Assembly (NCBI RefSeq): GCF_001625015.1
Contig: NZ_LVWJ02000014.1
Coordinates: 186,001 to 250,000, forward strand
Length of the DNA stretch: 64,000 nt
Direction: 5' to 3'
Source: Lewinella sp. 4G2
GTDB taxonomy: Bacteria > Bacteroidota > Bacteroidia > Chitinophagales > Saprospiraceae
The notes under the pieces are model-generated. The model ran no database searches. It was given only the letters and a program-made list of their open reading frames with translations, and was not told the DNA's origin. Positions 26,001 through 33,875 of the stretch are shown here, one piece after another. How positions within the stretch are numbered: position 1 is the first letter of the stretch; every line of letters starts with the position of its first letter. The position numbers and the translations under genes were made by a program.

Positions 26001-28157
26001 GTCATTGCCCCCCAACTAGAGTTGGCACCGGTACCGGCTATCTGCCCCGGTGACTCCCTGACGCTAATGGCCTCGGCAGCGGAGACCTACCGCTGGTCAA
26101 GCGGGGAAGAAAGCTCCAGCATCCGGAGGGCGCCGTCCGAAACCACCAGCTACGGCGTTACGGGTTTCACCGCAGGCTGCTCCGTTAGTGAGGAGATAGA
26201 GGTCGTCGTACGGCCCCGGGCAACCGTAACCGTGACCGAAGACCAGACCATCTGCCCCGGCGACTCCATCCTACTCGAAGCTTCCGGAGACGAACCCTTT
26301 AGTTGGGATACTGGTTTTGCTGGCCCTTCACTAAACGTACGTCCGATTGAACCCACGACCTATCTCGTGCGCGCCGGCTCGGGCAATTGCGCGGACAGCG
26401 CTACCGTCACCGTAGGCTTATTTCCAGCCGTGGAAGCATCTCTGGGGGAGGACCAGGCCATCTGCCGGGGAGATTCTGTTTCGCTACTGGCCAGTACCGG
26501 CTCCGCGGCACTTAATTGGGAGGATGGTTCCTTCCCCACCAACCGCCGCGTAAGCCCTACCGCGACGACTACTTACTCCATCACCGCGAGTGAAAATGGG
26601 TGCACGGATTCCGCGTCGGTTACCGTTGTCGTCAACGATTTGCCCGTTGTGAATCTCATCTCCACCGATTGCGCACCAGACAACGTGGATTACGCCATCA
26701 GCGTAGAAATTTCCGGCGGCAGCCCCGGCTACCTCCTAAATGGCAACCCCGTAGCAACCAGGGTAGATTCTGCGGGCATCCCGTCCGGAACGCCTTTCAC
26801 TATCTCCGTTAGCGATGAAAATGCTTGTGAGACCACCTTCAGTGAACTCATCAACTGTGGTTGCCAGGTAATAGAATTTGCTCCCCCGGCCCTTACTTGC
26901 AACGGCAACGAAAACCTGACGGACCTGGCGGAATTTCTCCCCAACGGAGGTCCGCAGGGATCCTGGTCGGTCAGTAACCCAGACGTAAACGGCCTGCCGG
27001 CAGTAGAAGGGACGGCACTGCGCACGGAAGGCTGCGCGGCGGGTACCTACACCCTCCAATTCACGCCCGAAGGGGCGGATCTGGCCTGCCTCGTTGATTA
27101 TCGAGCAATAATTGAAATCACCGACCCACCGGTGGCCGGGATACAGCAATTTGTGGAGGATCGCTGCTCCGAGACGGCGGAGGTGATCGACTTAGCTGCG
27201 GAACTATCCGACGCTACGGCCGGCGGAAGCTGGACGGCCATCTCGACGAATGCCATTGGGAACGCAGGCTTCAACGCCGCCGCCGGCACCTTTACGCCAA
27301 CCAATCAACCGAGTGGCGAATATACCTTCAGGTACCAAGCCCCGGACGGTATCGACTGCCCGGGAGAAGCCGTTGACGTAGTAATAAGGCTATCTTCAAC
27401 GAGCGTAGCGGGAACCGTAGCCGCGCCTGATTGCGAGGAGGCCTGCTCCGGTTCCATCACCGTCCTGAATCCAGGAGCCACCAATTTATACGGCCTGGAC
27501 GGTGCCGCCTTAAGTAACGAGGTATCCTTTGCGAGTCTCTGCTCGGGCACCTATCAACTGTCGACGGAAGATGACCGCGGCTGTACTGCCGTTACTGAAT
27601 TGACCGTGCCGGAAACTATTATCCCTACCCTGTCCATCGCGGGGGTAGATCGAATCGGACTGGGTGATAGTACTTTACTGCAAGCGACCACCAACGTCAG
27701 CGTTGATACCATTGAATGGTCCCAGCCAGTACGTTGCCTTGATCCTGAGTGCCGCTCCGTCTACGTGCGACCTCTGCGCACCGCGGACTACCGGGTGACC
27801 ATCGCCAGCGAAGCAGGCTGCGTGGCCCAAAGCCAAATTACCATTTTCGTGGACGAGCGGGTCAGCGTATACGTTCCAACGGCCTTTAGCCCCAATGGAG
27901 ACGGCGTAAATGATCGACTCACGGTTTTTGCGGGTGATGACGTCGCTACCGTACTGGATCTGCAGATTTTTGATCGTTGGGGAAACCGCGTGGCCAGTTA
28001 TCCTGAATTTCCACCCGGTAACGAGGATTTTGGTTGGGATGGCTCCGCACCCGACGGAGAACTTTACCAAACGGGCGTCTACATCTACAATCTCCGCTTC
28101 GTCAAGATTGACGGGACGGAAGGCAAGGCTTCGGGGGAAGTCGTCTTAATGCGCTAA
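23070..28157 (+). CDS. Giant secreted Ig-repeat protein with P-domain and gliding-motility-type (CHU_C) C-terminus
   Basis: The gene encodes 1695 aa. A signal peptide (about residues 10-30, LLTIAVFLAFPVGLIAQ) is followed by a proprotein-convertase P-like domain (about 45-195: VFINIDHTYVGDVAIFVISP...DADGVWQLYVND...WEIEFFV). About 14 tandem Ig-like repeats of about 70 aa follow (about 205-1190). Each has a pattern C.G...L.A.G..PF.WSTG...I.V.P..TTTY.V......C..SD.V.V and two Cys that could form a disulfide. Next come mixed domains (about 1200-1590) with Cys pairs. The last about 95 residues (YVPTAFSPNGDGVNDRLTV...DRWGNRV...GVYIYNLRF) are the CHU_C type-B T9SS signal. It probably forms a surface fibre or adhesin. 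TAAATTTT at 23024 is a weak -7 candidate. Confidence 0.9.
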   Translation: MQYPARRTSRLLSRKLLTIAVFLAFPVGLIAQVFVGPSGQVIPPGAPDETRGVTISEVTVTGIGTLSKCSVLERVFINIDHTYVGDVAIFVISPAGTVLELTSGNGGFRDNWRNTTFRDDATINIVNGNPPYTGTFQPEGRQQALEPFFDNGPDLATFTLANTFEGEDADGVWQLYVNDYVAVDVGEIIDWEIEFFVSDVVLTGELQASKPNICAGEEVDLSVVGEVPADATYVWSTGEATPTITVSPTEPTTYAVTVTAEQCELEVDLTITPTETPGIDGEAFLCSSDGESVELTAVGEGPFNWSNGASGPSITVYPTETTSYTVSNGTGACNTSEPFEVTVQPISLDLSASTNGQCVGEPVTLTAAGGSSTATYQWSTGEATPSITFNPTTSATYSVTLTEGTCTLTDEILVEAFPTAVALGEDRTICGGELLSLTPTGPGPFTWSTGEIADFILVTPSVTTTYTATATQGNCSVSDEITINVLPDAAVTAPADRTICSGEFIILEATGTGPFTWSDGQTGATITVSPSETTTYTVNVGSGACAASDEVTVTVFEQPTVDLGPDASYCADGPTTLTALGEFDAIQWSTGANTATIDLQDAGTVTYTATATIGTCSASDQVTIAIIPEVELLASADTAICAGGQAVLSAAGTGPFRWSTGEVGPTIQVSPDGLQAYTVTAGAGDCAITEEVRVDVDPLPVADLGNDRTVCITDEITLENIATEDDYSWSTGSTEPTVSITAAVDTSIFLTVTRGDCTASDTISVFVSAPRIDLGSDRTVCPGDSVSLEIPSADSYLWNNGSTEQSVLIIPTASQEVSVEATIAGCPARDTLRIDLAESLIIDAGEDISICPGESTQLRAQSTALVTWSTGVTGAELDVAPTENTFFFATIGSGNCAVTDSVLVSINPTASLDLGNDFSICLGSDTTLIPVGNSSTFNWSTGESSPSIAVAPDEDTTYEVTGTTAEGCTATDSLRITVIAPQLELAPVPAICPGDSLTLMASAAETYRWSSGEESSSIRRAPSETTSYGVTGFTAGCSVSEEIEVVVRPRATVTVTEDQTICPGDSILLEASGDEPFSWDTGFAGPSLNVRPIEPTTYLVRAGSGNCADSATVTVGLFPAVEASLGEDQAICRGDSVSLLASTGSAALNWEDGSFPTNRRVSPTATTTYSITASENGCTDSASVTVVVNDLPVVNLISTDCAPDNVDYAISVEISGGSPGYLLNGNPVATRVDSAGIPSGTPFTISVSDENACETTFSELINCGCQVIEFAPPALTCNGNENLTDLAEFLPNGGPQGSWSVSNPDVNGLPAVEGTALRTEGCAAGTYTLQFTPEGADLACLVDYRAIIEITDPPVAGIQQFVEDRCSETAEVIDLAAELSDATAGGSWTAISTNAIGNAGFNAAAGTFTPTNQPSGEYTFRYQAPDGIDCPGEAVDVVIRLSSTSVAGTVAAPDCEEACSGSITVLNPGATNLYGLDGAALSNEVSFASLCSGTYQLSTEDDRGCTAVTELTVPETIIPTLSIAGVDRIGLGDSTLLQATTNVSVDTIEWSQPVRCLDPECRSVYVRPLRTADYRVTIASEAGCVAQSQITIFVDERVSVYVPTAFSPNGDGVNDRLTVFAGDDVATVLDLQIFDRWGNRVASYPEFPPGNEDFGWDGSAPDGELYQTGVYIYNLRFVKIDGTEGKASGEVVLMR

Positions 28158-28189
28158 CCCATTCAACTAGCTATTCACGCTATTAATTT

Positions 28190-28789
28190 TTACCCCACCC
28201 AGGGCAACGCATCCACCGCACGCACCACTGCTTCCCGCAGCGTTTCCCGTTCAATTTTAGTCTGGACGACCACTTGCAAACCGTTGTACATCACGAACAG
28301 GTAGTTCGCCCACGAACCGGCGTCCACCGTTTTATCCAATTCACCCCGCACCTGCGACAGCGCCAGTGCTTCTTGAAGAATTGTGATGAACTGCTCGCGG
28401 TTGCTACTGACAAAATTGAGCGCATCGGCGCAGGAATTGGCCATCTCCGTGGTAGCGTTGACGACGTAGCAGCCGCGGGCCGTGGAGCCGCACTTAGCGT
28501 CGTAGGCCGAGGCGGCGTAGGTAAAAAGGTTAGTCAGCGCCTCCCGTAAGGGTAGGTTAGGCTGCTGAAGTTGCTGGCGCAGGCGGGTCAGGTTTTCGTG
28601 CTGATAAGCTGCCAACGTAGCATCGTACAGCGCGCGTTTGCCGCCGAAAGTTTGGTACAGACTGCTACGGCTGATGCCCAGCGCCTTCTCCAGATCACCG
28701 ATGGACGTGGCCGTGAAGCCCCGTTCCCAGAACAGGTCGCGGGCCTTTGCGAGGACCGTTTGCTCATCGAATGCGCGGGTACGTGCCAT
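28190..28789 (-). CDS. TetR/AcrR-family transcriptional regulator
   Basis: The gene encodes 199 aa. The N-terminal TetR helix-turn-helix spans about residues 8-53 (VLAKARDLFWERGFTATSIGDLEKALGISRSSLYQTFGGKRALYDA). The C-terminal ligand domain has RGCYVVNATTEMA (about 104-116), typical of the AcrR/YxaF-like branch that responds to small electrophiles or antimicrobials. It is transcribed with the SDR gene directly upstream (83-base gap), and two GTAAC-type palindromes upstream of the SDR are likely its operators, giving autoregulation. A copy of the dispersed motif encodes LALSQVRG. It is convergent with the giant surface protein, and no terminator is evident in the 32-base gap. Confidence 0.9.
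   Translation of the reverse strand: MARTRAFDEQTVLAKARDLFWERGFTATSIGDLEKALGISRSSLYQTFGGKRALYDATLAAYQHENLTRLRQQLQQPNLPLREALTNLFTYAASAYDAKCGSTARGCYVVNATTEMANSCADALNFVSSNREQFITILQEALALSQVRGELDKTVDAGSWANYLFVMYNGLQVVVQTKIERETLREAVVRAVDALPWVG
28347..28365 (+). repeat. Dispersed 19-bp motif, copy 6 (three mismatches)
   Basis: Within the tetR coding region, which reads the opposite strand as LALSQVR, the same peptide frame used in the acyl-CoA synthetase and the lipoprotein at 33005. Confidence 0.65.
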
Positions 28790-28872
28790 GGGATTGAAGT
28801 TGGTGATAAAATGGCGAACAGCCGGCCGAATTCCTCCGACCGGCTGCCGCCGAAGATGGGTAAAGGTATGGC

Positions 28873-29625
28873 TTAGAGAGTGGCCATGCCACCGTCGATC
28901 TCGACTTCCGTACCGGTCATGAACGTACTGCCATCAGAAGCCAAAAAGACTACGTAACTGGCAATTTCCTCGGCCTTACCGAAGCGGCCCATGGGTACCT
29001 GCGTTTGGATATATTCACCGGTCTGCTGAATCTGCTCATCGCTCATGCCAGTCGCCTGGAAGAAGCCCGTTTCGATGGGGCCGGGGCTGACGGTATTGAC
29101 CCGGATGCCTTTGCCAACGAGTTCCGCCGCCATGATCTTACCGATGGTTTTGATGGCACCCTTCGTAGCCGCGTAGTTGGTAAAGTTGGCGAAGCCCAAC
29201 TGGTTAGCGATACTGGAGATGAGGATGATACTCGCACCTTCGCCCAGGTACGGCAGAGCGGCCTGCACGAGGAAAACGACGCCCTTCACGTTCACGTTGA
29301 ACTGCTTATCAAAGTTCTCCTCGGTAATGTGGCCGAGGGGCGCGGGCTCACCGAAACCGGCGTTGGCGAAGATGATGTCGATTTTGCCGTACTCCTCCCC
29401 TACTGCCTTGACGAAAGCTTCGGTTTGGGCTACGTTGCCGGCATCGGCGGTGTACACCTTATCAAAGGTATCTCCGTTAGCGTCACGAATTTCCTGAGCG
29501 CGTTTGTCGTGGCGGCCGGCGGTTACTACGGTAGCGCCAGCGGCTTTAAGTGCCTTCGCGGAAGCGAGGCCGATGCCGTTGCTGCCACCAGTTACGAGTG
29601 CGATTTTTCCTGTTAAGTCTGCCAT
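28873..29625 (-). CDS. Short-chain dehydrogenase/reductase
   Basis: The gene encodes 250 aa, the usual classical SDR length. The NAD(P) motif is VTGGSNGIGLASA (about residues 10-22), followed by NAGFG (about 88-92), the catalytic Ser in LISSIAN (about 135), YAATKGA (Tyr/Lys, about 150-156) and a C-terminal TGTEVEIDGG. It probably reduces or oxidises a carbonyl/alcohol in cytoplasm. Genome neighbours and two TetR-type operators in the promoter suggest induction by a small toxic molecule and a detoxification role; the substrate is unknown. It is the first gene of the SDR-tetR operon. Between the two genes is a CAGCCGG/CCGGCTG hairpin (28810-28842) that may set relative expression. Confidence 0.92.
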   Translation of the reverse strand: MADLTGKIALVTGGSNGIGLASAKALKAAGATVVTAGRHDKRAQEIRDANGDTFDKVYTADAGNVAQTEAFVKAVGEEYGKIDIIFANAGFGEPAPLGHITEENFDKQFNVNVKGVVFLVQAALPYLGEGASIILISSIANQLGFANFTNYAATKGAIKTIGKIMAAELVGKGIRVNTVSPGPIETGFFQATGMSDEQIQQTGEYIQTQVPMGRFGKAEEIASYVVFLASDGSTFMTGTEVEIDGGMATL

Positions 29626-29646
29626 GGTTGATGGTATTTTGGTTTT

Positions 29647-29660
29647 GTAACGATCGTTAC
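29647..29660. promoter_or_regulatory. Probable TetR operator O1
   Basis: GTAACGATCGTTAC is a perfect 14-bp palindrome, 21 bases upstream of the SDR ATG. It is the expected symmetry and length for a TetR-dimer site. Confidence 0.7.
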
Positions 29661-29679
29661 GGTTATGGATTTGGACACA

Positions 29680-29693
29680 GTAACGGTCGTTAC
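29680..29693. promoter_or_regulatory. Probable TetR operator O2
   Basis: GTAACGGTCGTTAC, one base off O1. Centre-to-centre spacing to O1 is 33 bp, about three helical turns, so two dimers would sit on the same face. Confidence 0.7.
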
Positions 29694-29714
29694 AGAATAA
29701 GGTTGAGCCGTAGG

Positions 29715-29752
29715 CAAAAAAATATCGCGAGCCGGGGAGACTCGCGATATTT
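29715..29752 (-). terminator. Rho-independent terminator of the DEAD-box helicase gene
   Basis: On the minus strand an 11-bp stem (AATATCGCGAG / CTCGCGATATT) with a 9-base loop is followed by a run of T residues (A run at 29716-29722 on plus). Confidence 0.9.
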
Positions 29753-29799
29753 CGGGTGATTACCCTTCTTACTATATAAACCGAAGCTACTTCCAGCGG

Positions 29800-31311
29800 C
29801 TATTTGTCGTCCGGCTTCGCACCGCCATCGTTGTTGCGCTGGCTGGCGGGGCGGCGGCCACCACCACCTTTTTTGCCCTTGCCCCGGCGGCGGTTACTGC
29901 CGCCACGGTTTTCGCCACCACCGCGATTTTCACCGTCTTTAGAATCGCCGGACTCATTGTGCTTGCCTTCACCGCGGGGTTCGGAGGACCGGTTGCCACC
30001 ACCATCCCGACGGCGCTTATTGCCACCGTTGCGGCCGCGACCACGGCCTCCGCCACCACCACCGGAGCGACGGTCACCGCCTCTTCCACGACCACGGCCG
30101 CCGCGATCGTCGCGGGATTCTTTGTAGCGTTCGGGCGTTTCCAGCCGCTCGACCTTCATTTCCATAAGTTGCTCGATGGCCTTGAATTTCCGGCGGTCGT
30201 CACCGTTGATGAGGGTAATTGCTTCCCCTTCGGCGGCGGCGCGGGCCGTCCGGCCGATCCGGTGTACGTAGTCTTCGGCGTCACCGGGGACGTCGAAATT
30301 GATGACCAGGTCAATCCCGTCGATGTGGATACCCCGGCTGAGTACGTCGGTCGCGACGACCACCTGGATGGCGCCGGAACGGAATTCCCGCAGGCGTTCC
30401 TCGCGTTCGTTTTGCTCGAGATCGGAGGAAACGTCTTTCACCTTCGGGTTCTTGCGGGCGAGGCGGCGGGTGAGTTCGCGGACCGTTTTTTTCCGGCCAC
30501 AGAAGATGAGGATGCGGTCCATCGTCTTACACTTCTCCTGCAGGATCTCTTCGATGAGGGCGTTCTTCGCCCAATCGGGAACGTCGTAGGCCTTCTGCTT
30601 GATCTTTTCCGCGGGCTTGGAGATGGCGATACTGATCTCGACCGGGTCTTTCAGGATATCCCGCGAGAATTTGCGGATCTTGGGAGGCATGGTGGCCGAG
30701 AAGAAGAGCGTTTGCAACGTCTCCTTGGGCAGCATGTCGATGATCTTGATCATGTCGTTCACGAAACCCATGTCAAGCATCCGGTCGGCTTCGTCGAGGA
30801 CGATGTGACGGACGGTACTCAGGTCAGCGTACCCCATATCGAGGTGGGCCATCAGGCGGCCGGGGGTGGCCACGATGATGGGGGCGCCGGTCTTCAGCGC
30901 CTTTTGCTCCTGGGCCATGCTGTGGCCGTCGCGACCACCGTAGATGGGCATCGAGCTGGCCTCGGGCATGAAGTAAGTGTAGCCCTGTAGCTGGCGATCA
31001 ACCTGCTGGGCGAGTTCCCGCGTCGGTTCGAGGATGATAGTATTGATGCCCTTCGGCTTTTCGCGGCTCAGTTTATCGAGGATCGGCAGGAGGAAGGCTG
31101 CCGTCTTTCCGGTACCGGTTTGGGCAACGGCGAGGACGTCCCGCCCTTCCAAAGCCGGCGGGATGGCCTGGGCTTGAATGGGGGTGGCTTTCTCGAAGTT
31201 CATCGCGTCGAGGGCATCGAGCAGCTCGTCGGAGATGTCGAGCTCGTCGAAATAAACAACTTCTTCTTCGGGTGTTTCCGGGGTTTCCGGATCGTGGTTG
31301 GGGGTAGACAT
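29800..31311 (-). CDS. rhlE: DEAD-box RNA helicase, RhlE type, with RGG-rich tail
   Basis: The gene encodes 503 aa from the ATG at 31311 (MSTPNHDPETPE); an in-frame ATG seven codons upstream is less likely. Helicase motifs in order: Q-motif region FEKATPIQAQAIP, AQTGTGKTAAF (I), PTRELAQQ (Ia), ATPGRL (Ib), DEADRMLDMGF (II), FFSATM (III), ATDVLSRGIHIDGIDLVINFD and HRIGRTARA (V-VI). After about residue 385 the tail is a low-complexity Arg/Gly/Lys/Asn stretch (GGRGRGRGG, RRRGKGKKGGGG), typical of RhlE proteins that bind RNA or ribosomal precursors. It unwinds RNA with ATP in cytoplasm and is often cold-related. A 150-base leader without an obvious structured motif precedes it. Confidence 0.93.
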   Translation of the reverse strand: MSTPNHDPETPETPEEEVVYFDELDISDELLDALDAMNFEKATPIQAQAIPPALEGRDVLAVAQTGTGKTAAFLLPILDKLSREKPKGINTIILEPTRELAQQVDRQLQGYTYFMPEASSMPIYGGRDGHSMAQEQKALKTGAPIIVATPGRLMAHLDMGYADLSTVRHIVLDEADRMLDMGFVNDMIKIIDMLPKETLQTLFFSATMPPKIRKFSRDILKDPVEISIAISKPAEKIKQKAYDVPDWAKNALIEEILQEKCKTMDRILIFCGRKKTVRELTRRLARKNPKVKDVSSDLEQNEREERLREFRSGAIQVVVATDVLSRGIHIDGIDLVINFDVPGDAEDYVHRIGRTARAAAEGEAITLINGDDRRKFKAIEQLMEMKVERLETPERYKESRDDRGGRGRGRGGDRRSGGGGGGRGRGRNGGNKRRRDGGGNRSSEPRGEGKHNESGDSKDGENRGGGENRGGSNRRRGKGKKGGGGRRPASQRNNDGGAKPDDK

Positions 31312-31541
31312 GTAAGGCTTGTTTAGTCGCAAGCCTCATGCTCCCTGGCTCACGGGTTTCTTGGGTATGGCGTTGAAAGTGGGGAGAACCATCCGCCCCG
31401 AAGGCGAATAAAAGGTTGTCCTAATGACTCCAACGCTGCCGAAAACGGCTGGCCGAAGGTACGCATTTTCTTTACACGTACGTTCGGGCCGGCCGTTAGG
31501 GGAAAGATCCCGTAAGAACTCCCTATTCAGGTAGCCTACTC

Positions 31542-32432
31542 CTAATCGAAACGGTACAATTCGTACTGCTCAATGGTCGTCACCAGCTGCTTCCGCAGAT
31601 CGGGGGTACCGTTGTAGCCCAGCTCTTCCAGCCCGGCGGCCCACTTTTGGTAGTCGCGCGGTCCGAATTGCTGGAGGGGCGCAAAACGACCAGTCGTTAC
31701 GTACAGGCTGTGGTTGCGGAAGGAGAGCCACGCGGTTTCGTACTGCCGCAGGTTCTGGTTCTCCAGGTTTCGGCAGGGGCCATCCCAAACACCAGGGCAG
31801 GGGATGGCGAAATAGTTATTCAGCTGTTGGGCGCTGCCGCGGGTGCCGGCCAAAGTGTGGAGGAGTCCATTCGCTAAGGTGATGCTGGCGGGGATGCCAA
31901 ACCGTTTCTGCTCGGACTGGGCTACGTGGGAGAAGCGGCGGATGTAGGCAGCCACGGTACCCTCGTCGGTGCTGATAAGATCATCCACCAACTTTGGCTG
32001 GAAGGGAGAGGTGGCGCCGGCCAGTCCAATTCTTTCCAGGAAACCGGGGGCCGCAGCAGGCTGCTCCGTACTTCCTGGCGCAGGGGTAGCTTCACCTTGA
32101 ACGGCTACCTTTTCCTTTGGGCCGCTGAATAACCCAGAGATCATGGACAGCGCCGAAGCTTCGGGCACCACCGAGGTTTGCGCAGGGGTGGGTCCAGATT
32201 TTGTTGCCCCGTTCAAGGTCTGTTGCTCCGGTGGCGGGGCGGTAAAGACGGAGGGTGAAGATTCGCCACCGGATGACGAAGCCGGTGTCACTTCCTGCCC
32301 ACCGGGGGCACCGAAGCTAACGTTGAAGTTTACCTGTTTACGGTTTATGACGACCAGCGTGACGCCAATGATAATTACCCGCAACCAGTTACGCCCGAGG
32401 AAGCCGGGCAGTCCAATTAATACACTTTTCAT
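31542..32432 (-). CDS. Glucosaminidase-fold (FlgJ/LytG-like) envelope protein, probable loss of catalytic Glu
   Basis: The gene encodes 296 aa from the ATG at 32432, chosen because it starts a positive-then-hydrophobic signal-anchor (MKSVLIGLPGFLGRNWLRVIIIGVTLVVINR). A long Pro/Ala/Ser/Gln-rich linker (about residues 45-150) follows. The C-terminal 135 residues match the mannosyl-glycoprotein endo-beta-N-acetylglucosaminidase fold (AYIRRFSHVAQSEQKRFGIPASITLANGLLHTLAGT...NNYFAIPC). In active members the helix reads LLESxAG with the acid Glu; here it is LLHTLAG, so Glu is replaced by His. NNYFAIPC replaces the usual NNHFGIKC. It may bind peptidoglycan without cutting it. A copy of the dispersed motif encodes the AGTRGSAQ loop. 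Confidence 0.8.
   Translation of the reverse strand: MKSVLIGLPGFLGRNWLRVIIIGVTLVVINRKQVNFNVSFGAPGGQEVTPASSSGGESSPSVFTAPPPEQQTLNGATKSGPTPAQTSVVPEASALSMISGLFSGPKEKVAVQGEATPAPGSTEQPAAAPGFLERIGLAGATSPFQPKLVDDLISTDEGTVAAYIRRFSHVAQSEQKRFGIPASITLANGLLHTLAGTRGSAQQLNNYFAIPCPGVWDGPCRNLENQNLRQYETAWLSFRNHSLYVTTGRFAPLQQFGPRDYQKWAAGLEELGYNGTPDLRKQLVTTIEQYELYRFD
31829..31847 (-). repeat. Dispersed 19-bp motif, copy 7
   Basis: GGCACCCGCGGCAGCGCCC on the minus strand inside the glucosaminidase gene, read as GTRGSA. The variable seventh base is C, avoiding a Cys codon. Confidence 0.85.
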
Positions 32433-32655
32433 TTTGCAACCATTTGGGGTGAGCCAATACCGAAGTGGTATTCCGGTAGGCTGACTCCCCAAAGTGGAAG
32501 CAACGAACTAGAACGCACCGGGGAGCAACCCACCAAATACACTAGAAATCTTCAAAATTTTTCGCTTGAGTGAGGGGTAAGCGGCACCAGTGGAAGAACT
32601 ACTCTTCCGGTGGCTAGACTCACCTTGATTGTGGTTTTTAAAAACGGTTTTCTTG

Positions 32656-32725
32656 GACTTTAGAAGATGGATCTTAGATTTTAGAATCGCGCCTTTCTAA
32701 CTTCTAAGATCTAATTTCTAAAGTC
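32656..32725. repeat. Imperfect long inverted repeat
   Basis: GACTTTAGAA..ATCTTAGATTTTAGAA pairs with TTCTAACTTCTAAGAT..TTCTAAAGTC across a short loop, giving about a 30-bp stem with mismatches. It lies in the 481-base gene-free stretch 32433-32913. Confidence 0.6.
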
Positions 32726-32776
32726 TATCTATCCGCTTGTATCAGTGAAACAAAGATAGGGGGCAAACAGAACACA

Positions 32777-32795
32777 AACAAACTTTTTGTTTGTT
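32777..32795. promoter_or_regulatory. AT-rich palindrome, possible operator
   Basis: AACAAAC-TTTTT-GTTTGTT is a perfect 7-bp inverted repeat, and a second GTTTTTGTTTG half follows at 32803-32813. It could be an operator for the minus-strand glucosaminidase gene, but it lies 345 bases upstream. Confidence 0.3.
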
Positions 32796-32913
32796 AAAGT
32801 TAGTTTTTGTTTGAATTCATGTGCTGGCTATGGAATTCCAACAACGGAGTCTCCATCAACCACTACAAATGCTGGCCTATCAGGAATGAGCATCGGCACT
32901 TCTCCCCATTGAT

Positions 32914-33717
32914 TTACTCGGTTTTTACTATTGTGGTAATCCCATCCGCCGATAAGCTTACGTACCCCGTTTGGCGGGGGCGCCTTTGTAATTCCCCATT
33001 TGCTGGCACCTGCGGCAGCGCCCAGGTCTTGGTTTGTTTAGCGCCGGCCGTCCAGCGCCAACTGGTTTTGGTGTCGTAACCGGTGAGGTAGGGAGTGTTC
33101 CAGGAGAGGCGTTCGGCGGGGGGTAAATCGACCCAATACTGGAAGCGACCGTAGTTGGTAAGGACGGCCAATCTGCCCTTTTGTTGGAAAAGGAGTGCGA
33201 CGGTGCCGCGGTCCACGAAGATCTCGTCGGGCGCATCAGTGGCCTGGAGTTCGAGGCGGAGGTCGTTGGTGGCGCGTACGACAGCGCCCTGGTTATCGAG
33301 TAACTTGAGTTTATAATCCCAGGAGTCATAAACCCAGATCTGGTTGTCGTTCGCCCGCGCGAAGGCGCCCGGTTGCTGGAGGCCGGCGGTGGCGAAGAGA
33401 TCGATGCGCGTGAGTTCGCTCAGCGTCCGGTCGAGGACCACCACGCGGCCGAAATCCTGGTAGTAAAGGAGGATGGAGAAGGGGTTCGTGACGTCCACCG
33501 TAGTCGGTAACCCCAGGCTGGAATCGTAGAACTCGTTGACGGTCTTCCCCAGATTATTGCGGGTGACGAAGCGGCTATCGGAAAGCAAAAAATACTCGTT
33601 ACCGGAGGGGCTGAGCCAGAAGTCGATGGGCTGCACCGTCCGAACCTGGGCGGGGGCCACCCGGGGAGCCGAGCAGGTGGCGAGCGCCAGTAGCAGTACG
33701 AACGGGATGATACGCAT
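32914..33717 (-). CDS. Conserved-looking lipoprotein, beta-propeller-like, unknown function
   Basis: The gene encodes 267 aa from the ATG at 33717, chosen because it begins a lipoprotein signal (MRIIPFVLLLALATC, Cys at about 15); upstream in-frame starts lack sense. The mature part has repeated strands with WLSPSGNEYFLLSDSRFV, FGRVVVLDRTLSELTRIDLF, NDNQIWVYDSWDYKLKLLDNQG and KGRLAVLTNYGRFQYWVDL. Each resembles one blade of a propeller (value, label, hydrophobic strand), so about five to six blades may be present. The family is not recognised. A copy of the dispersed motif reads as WALPQVPANG near the C-terminus. It is divergent from the porin gene. Confidence 0.7.
   Translation of the reverse strand: MRIIPFVLLLALATCSAPRVAPAQVRTVQPIDFWLSPSGNEYFLLSDSRFVTRNNLGKTVNEFYDSSLGLPTTVDVTNPFSILLYYQDFGRVVVLDRTLSELTRIDLFATAGLQQPGAFARANDNQIWVYDSWDYKLKLLDNQGAVVRATNDLRLELQATDAPDEIFVDRGTVALLFQQKGRLAVLTNYGRFQYWVDLPPAERLSWNTPYLTGYDTKTSWRWTAGAKQTKTWALPQVPANGELQRRPRQTGYVSLSADGITTIVKTE
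33005..33023 (+). repeat. Dispersed 19-bp motif, copy 8 (exact)
   Basis: Exact copy in the minus-strand lipoprotein gene, read on that strand as WALPQVP. Confidence 0.85.
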
Positions 33718-33846
33718 GACGTGGTTGGGTTGAGCTAGCGGATAAGGGCAGTTGTAAGTTAGATTGACCACCCTCCTCGTCGGTAAAAATACTACCCGGG
33801 GCGGGCGACTAATGGAACGCTCCACCGTATCCCTACGGTGTACCCT

Positions 33847-33854
33847 TACCTTTG
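33847..33854 (+). promoter_or_regulatory. -7 box of the porin gene
   Basis: TACCTTTG exactly fits TAnnTTTG, ending 21 bases before the ATG at 33876. It rules out the in-frame TTG at 33852 as the start. Confidence 0.6.
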
Positions 33855-33875
33855 GTTTTTGATCAACTCCGTTTT

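Noticed and set aside
29959-30990. Long open frame antisense to the DEAD-box helicase
   Set aside because: Low-complexity mirror of the RGG tail and helicase motifs; no independent support.
33852-33875. TTG start for the porin gene
   Set aside because: It overlaps the -7 promoter box, while the ATG at 33876 directly begins a signal peptide.
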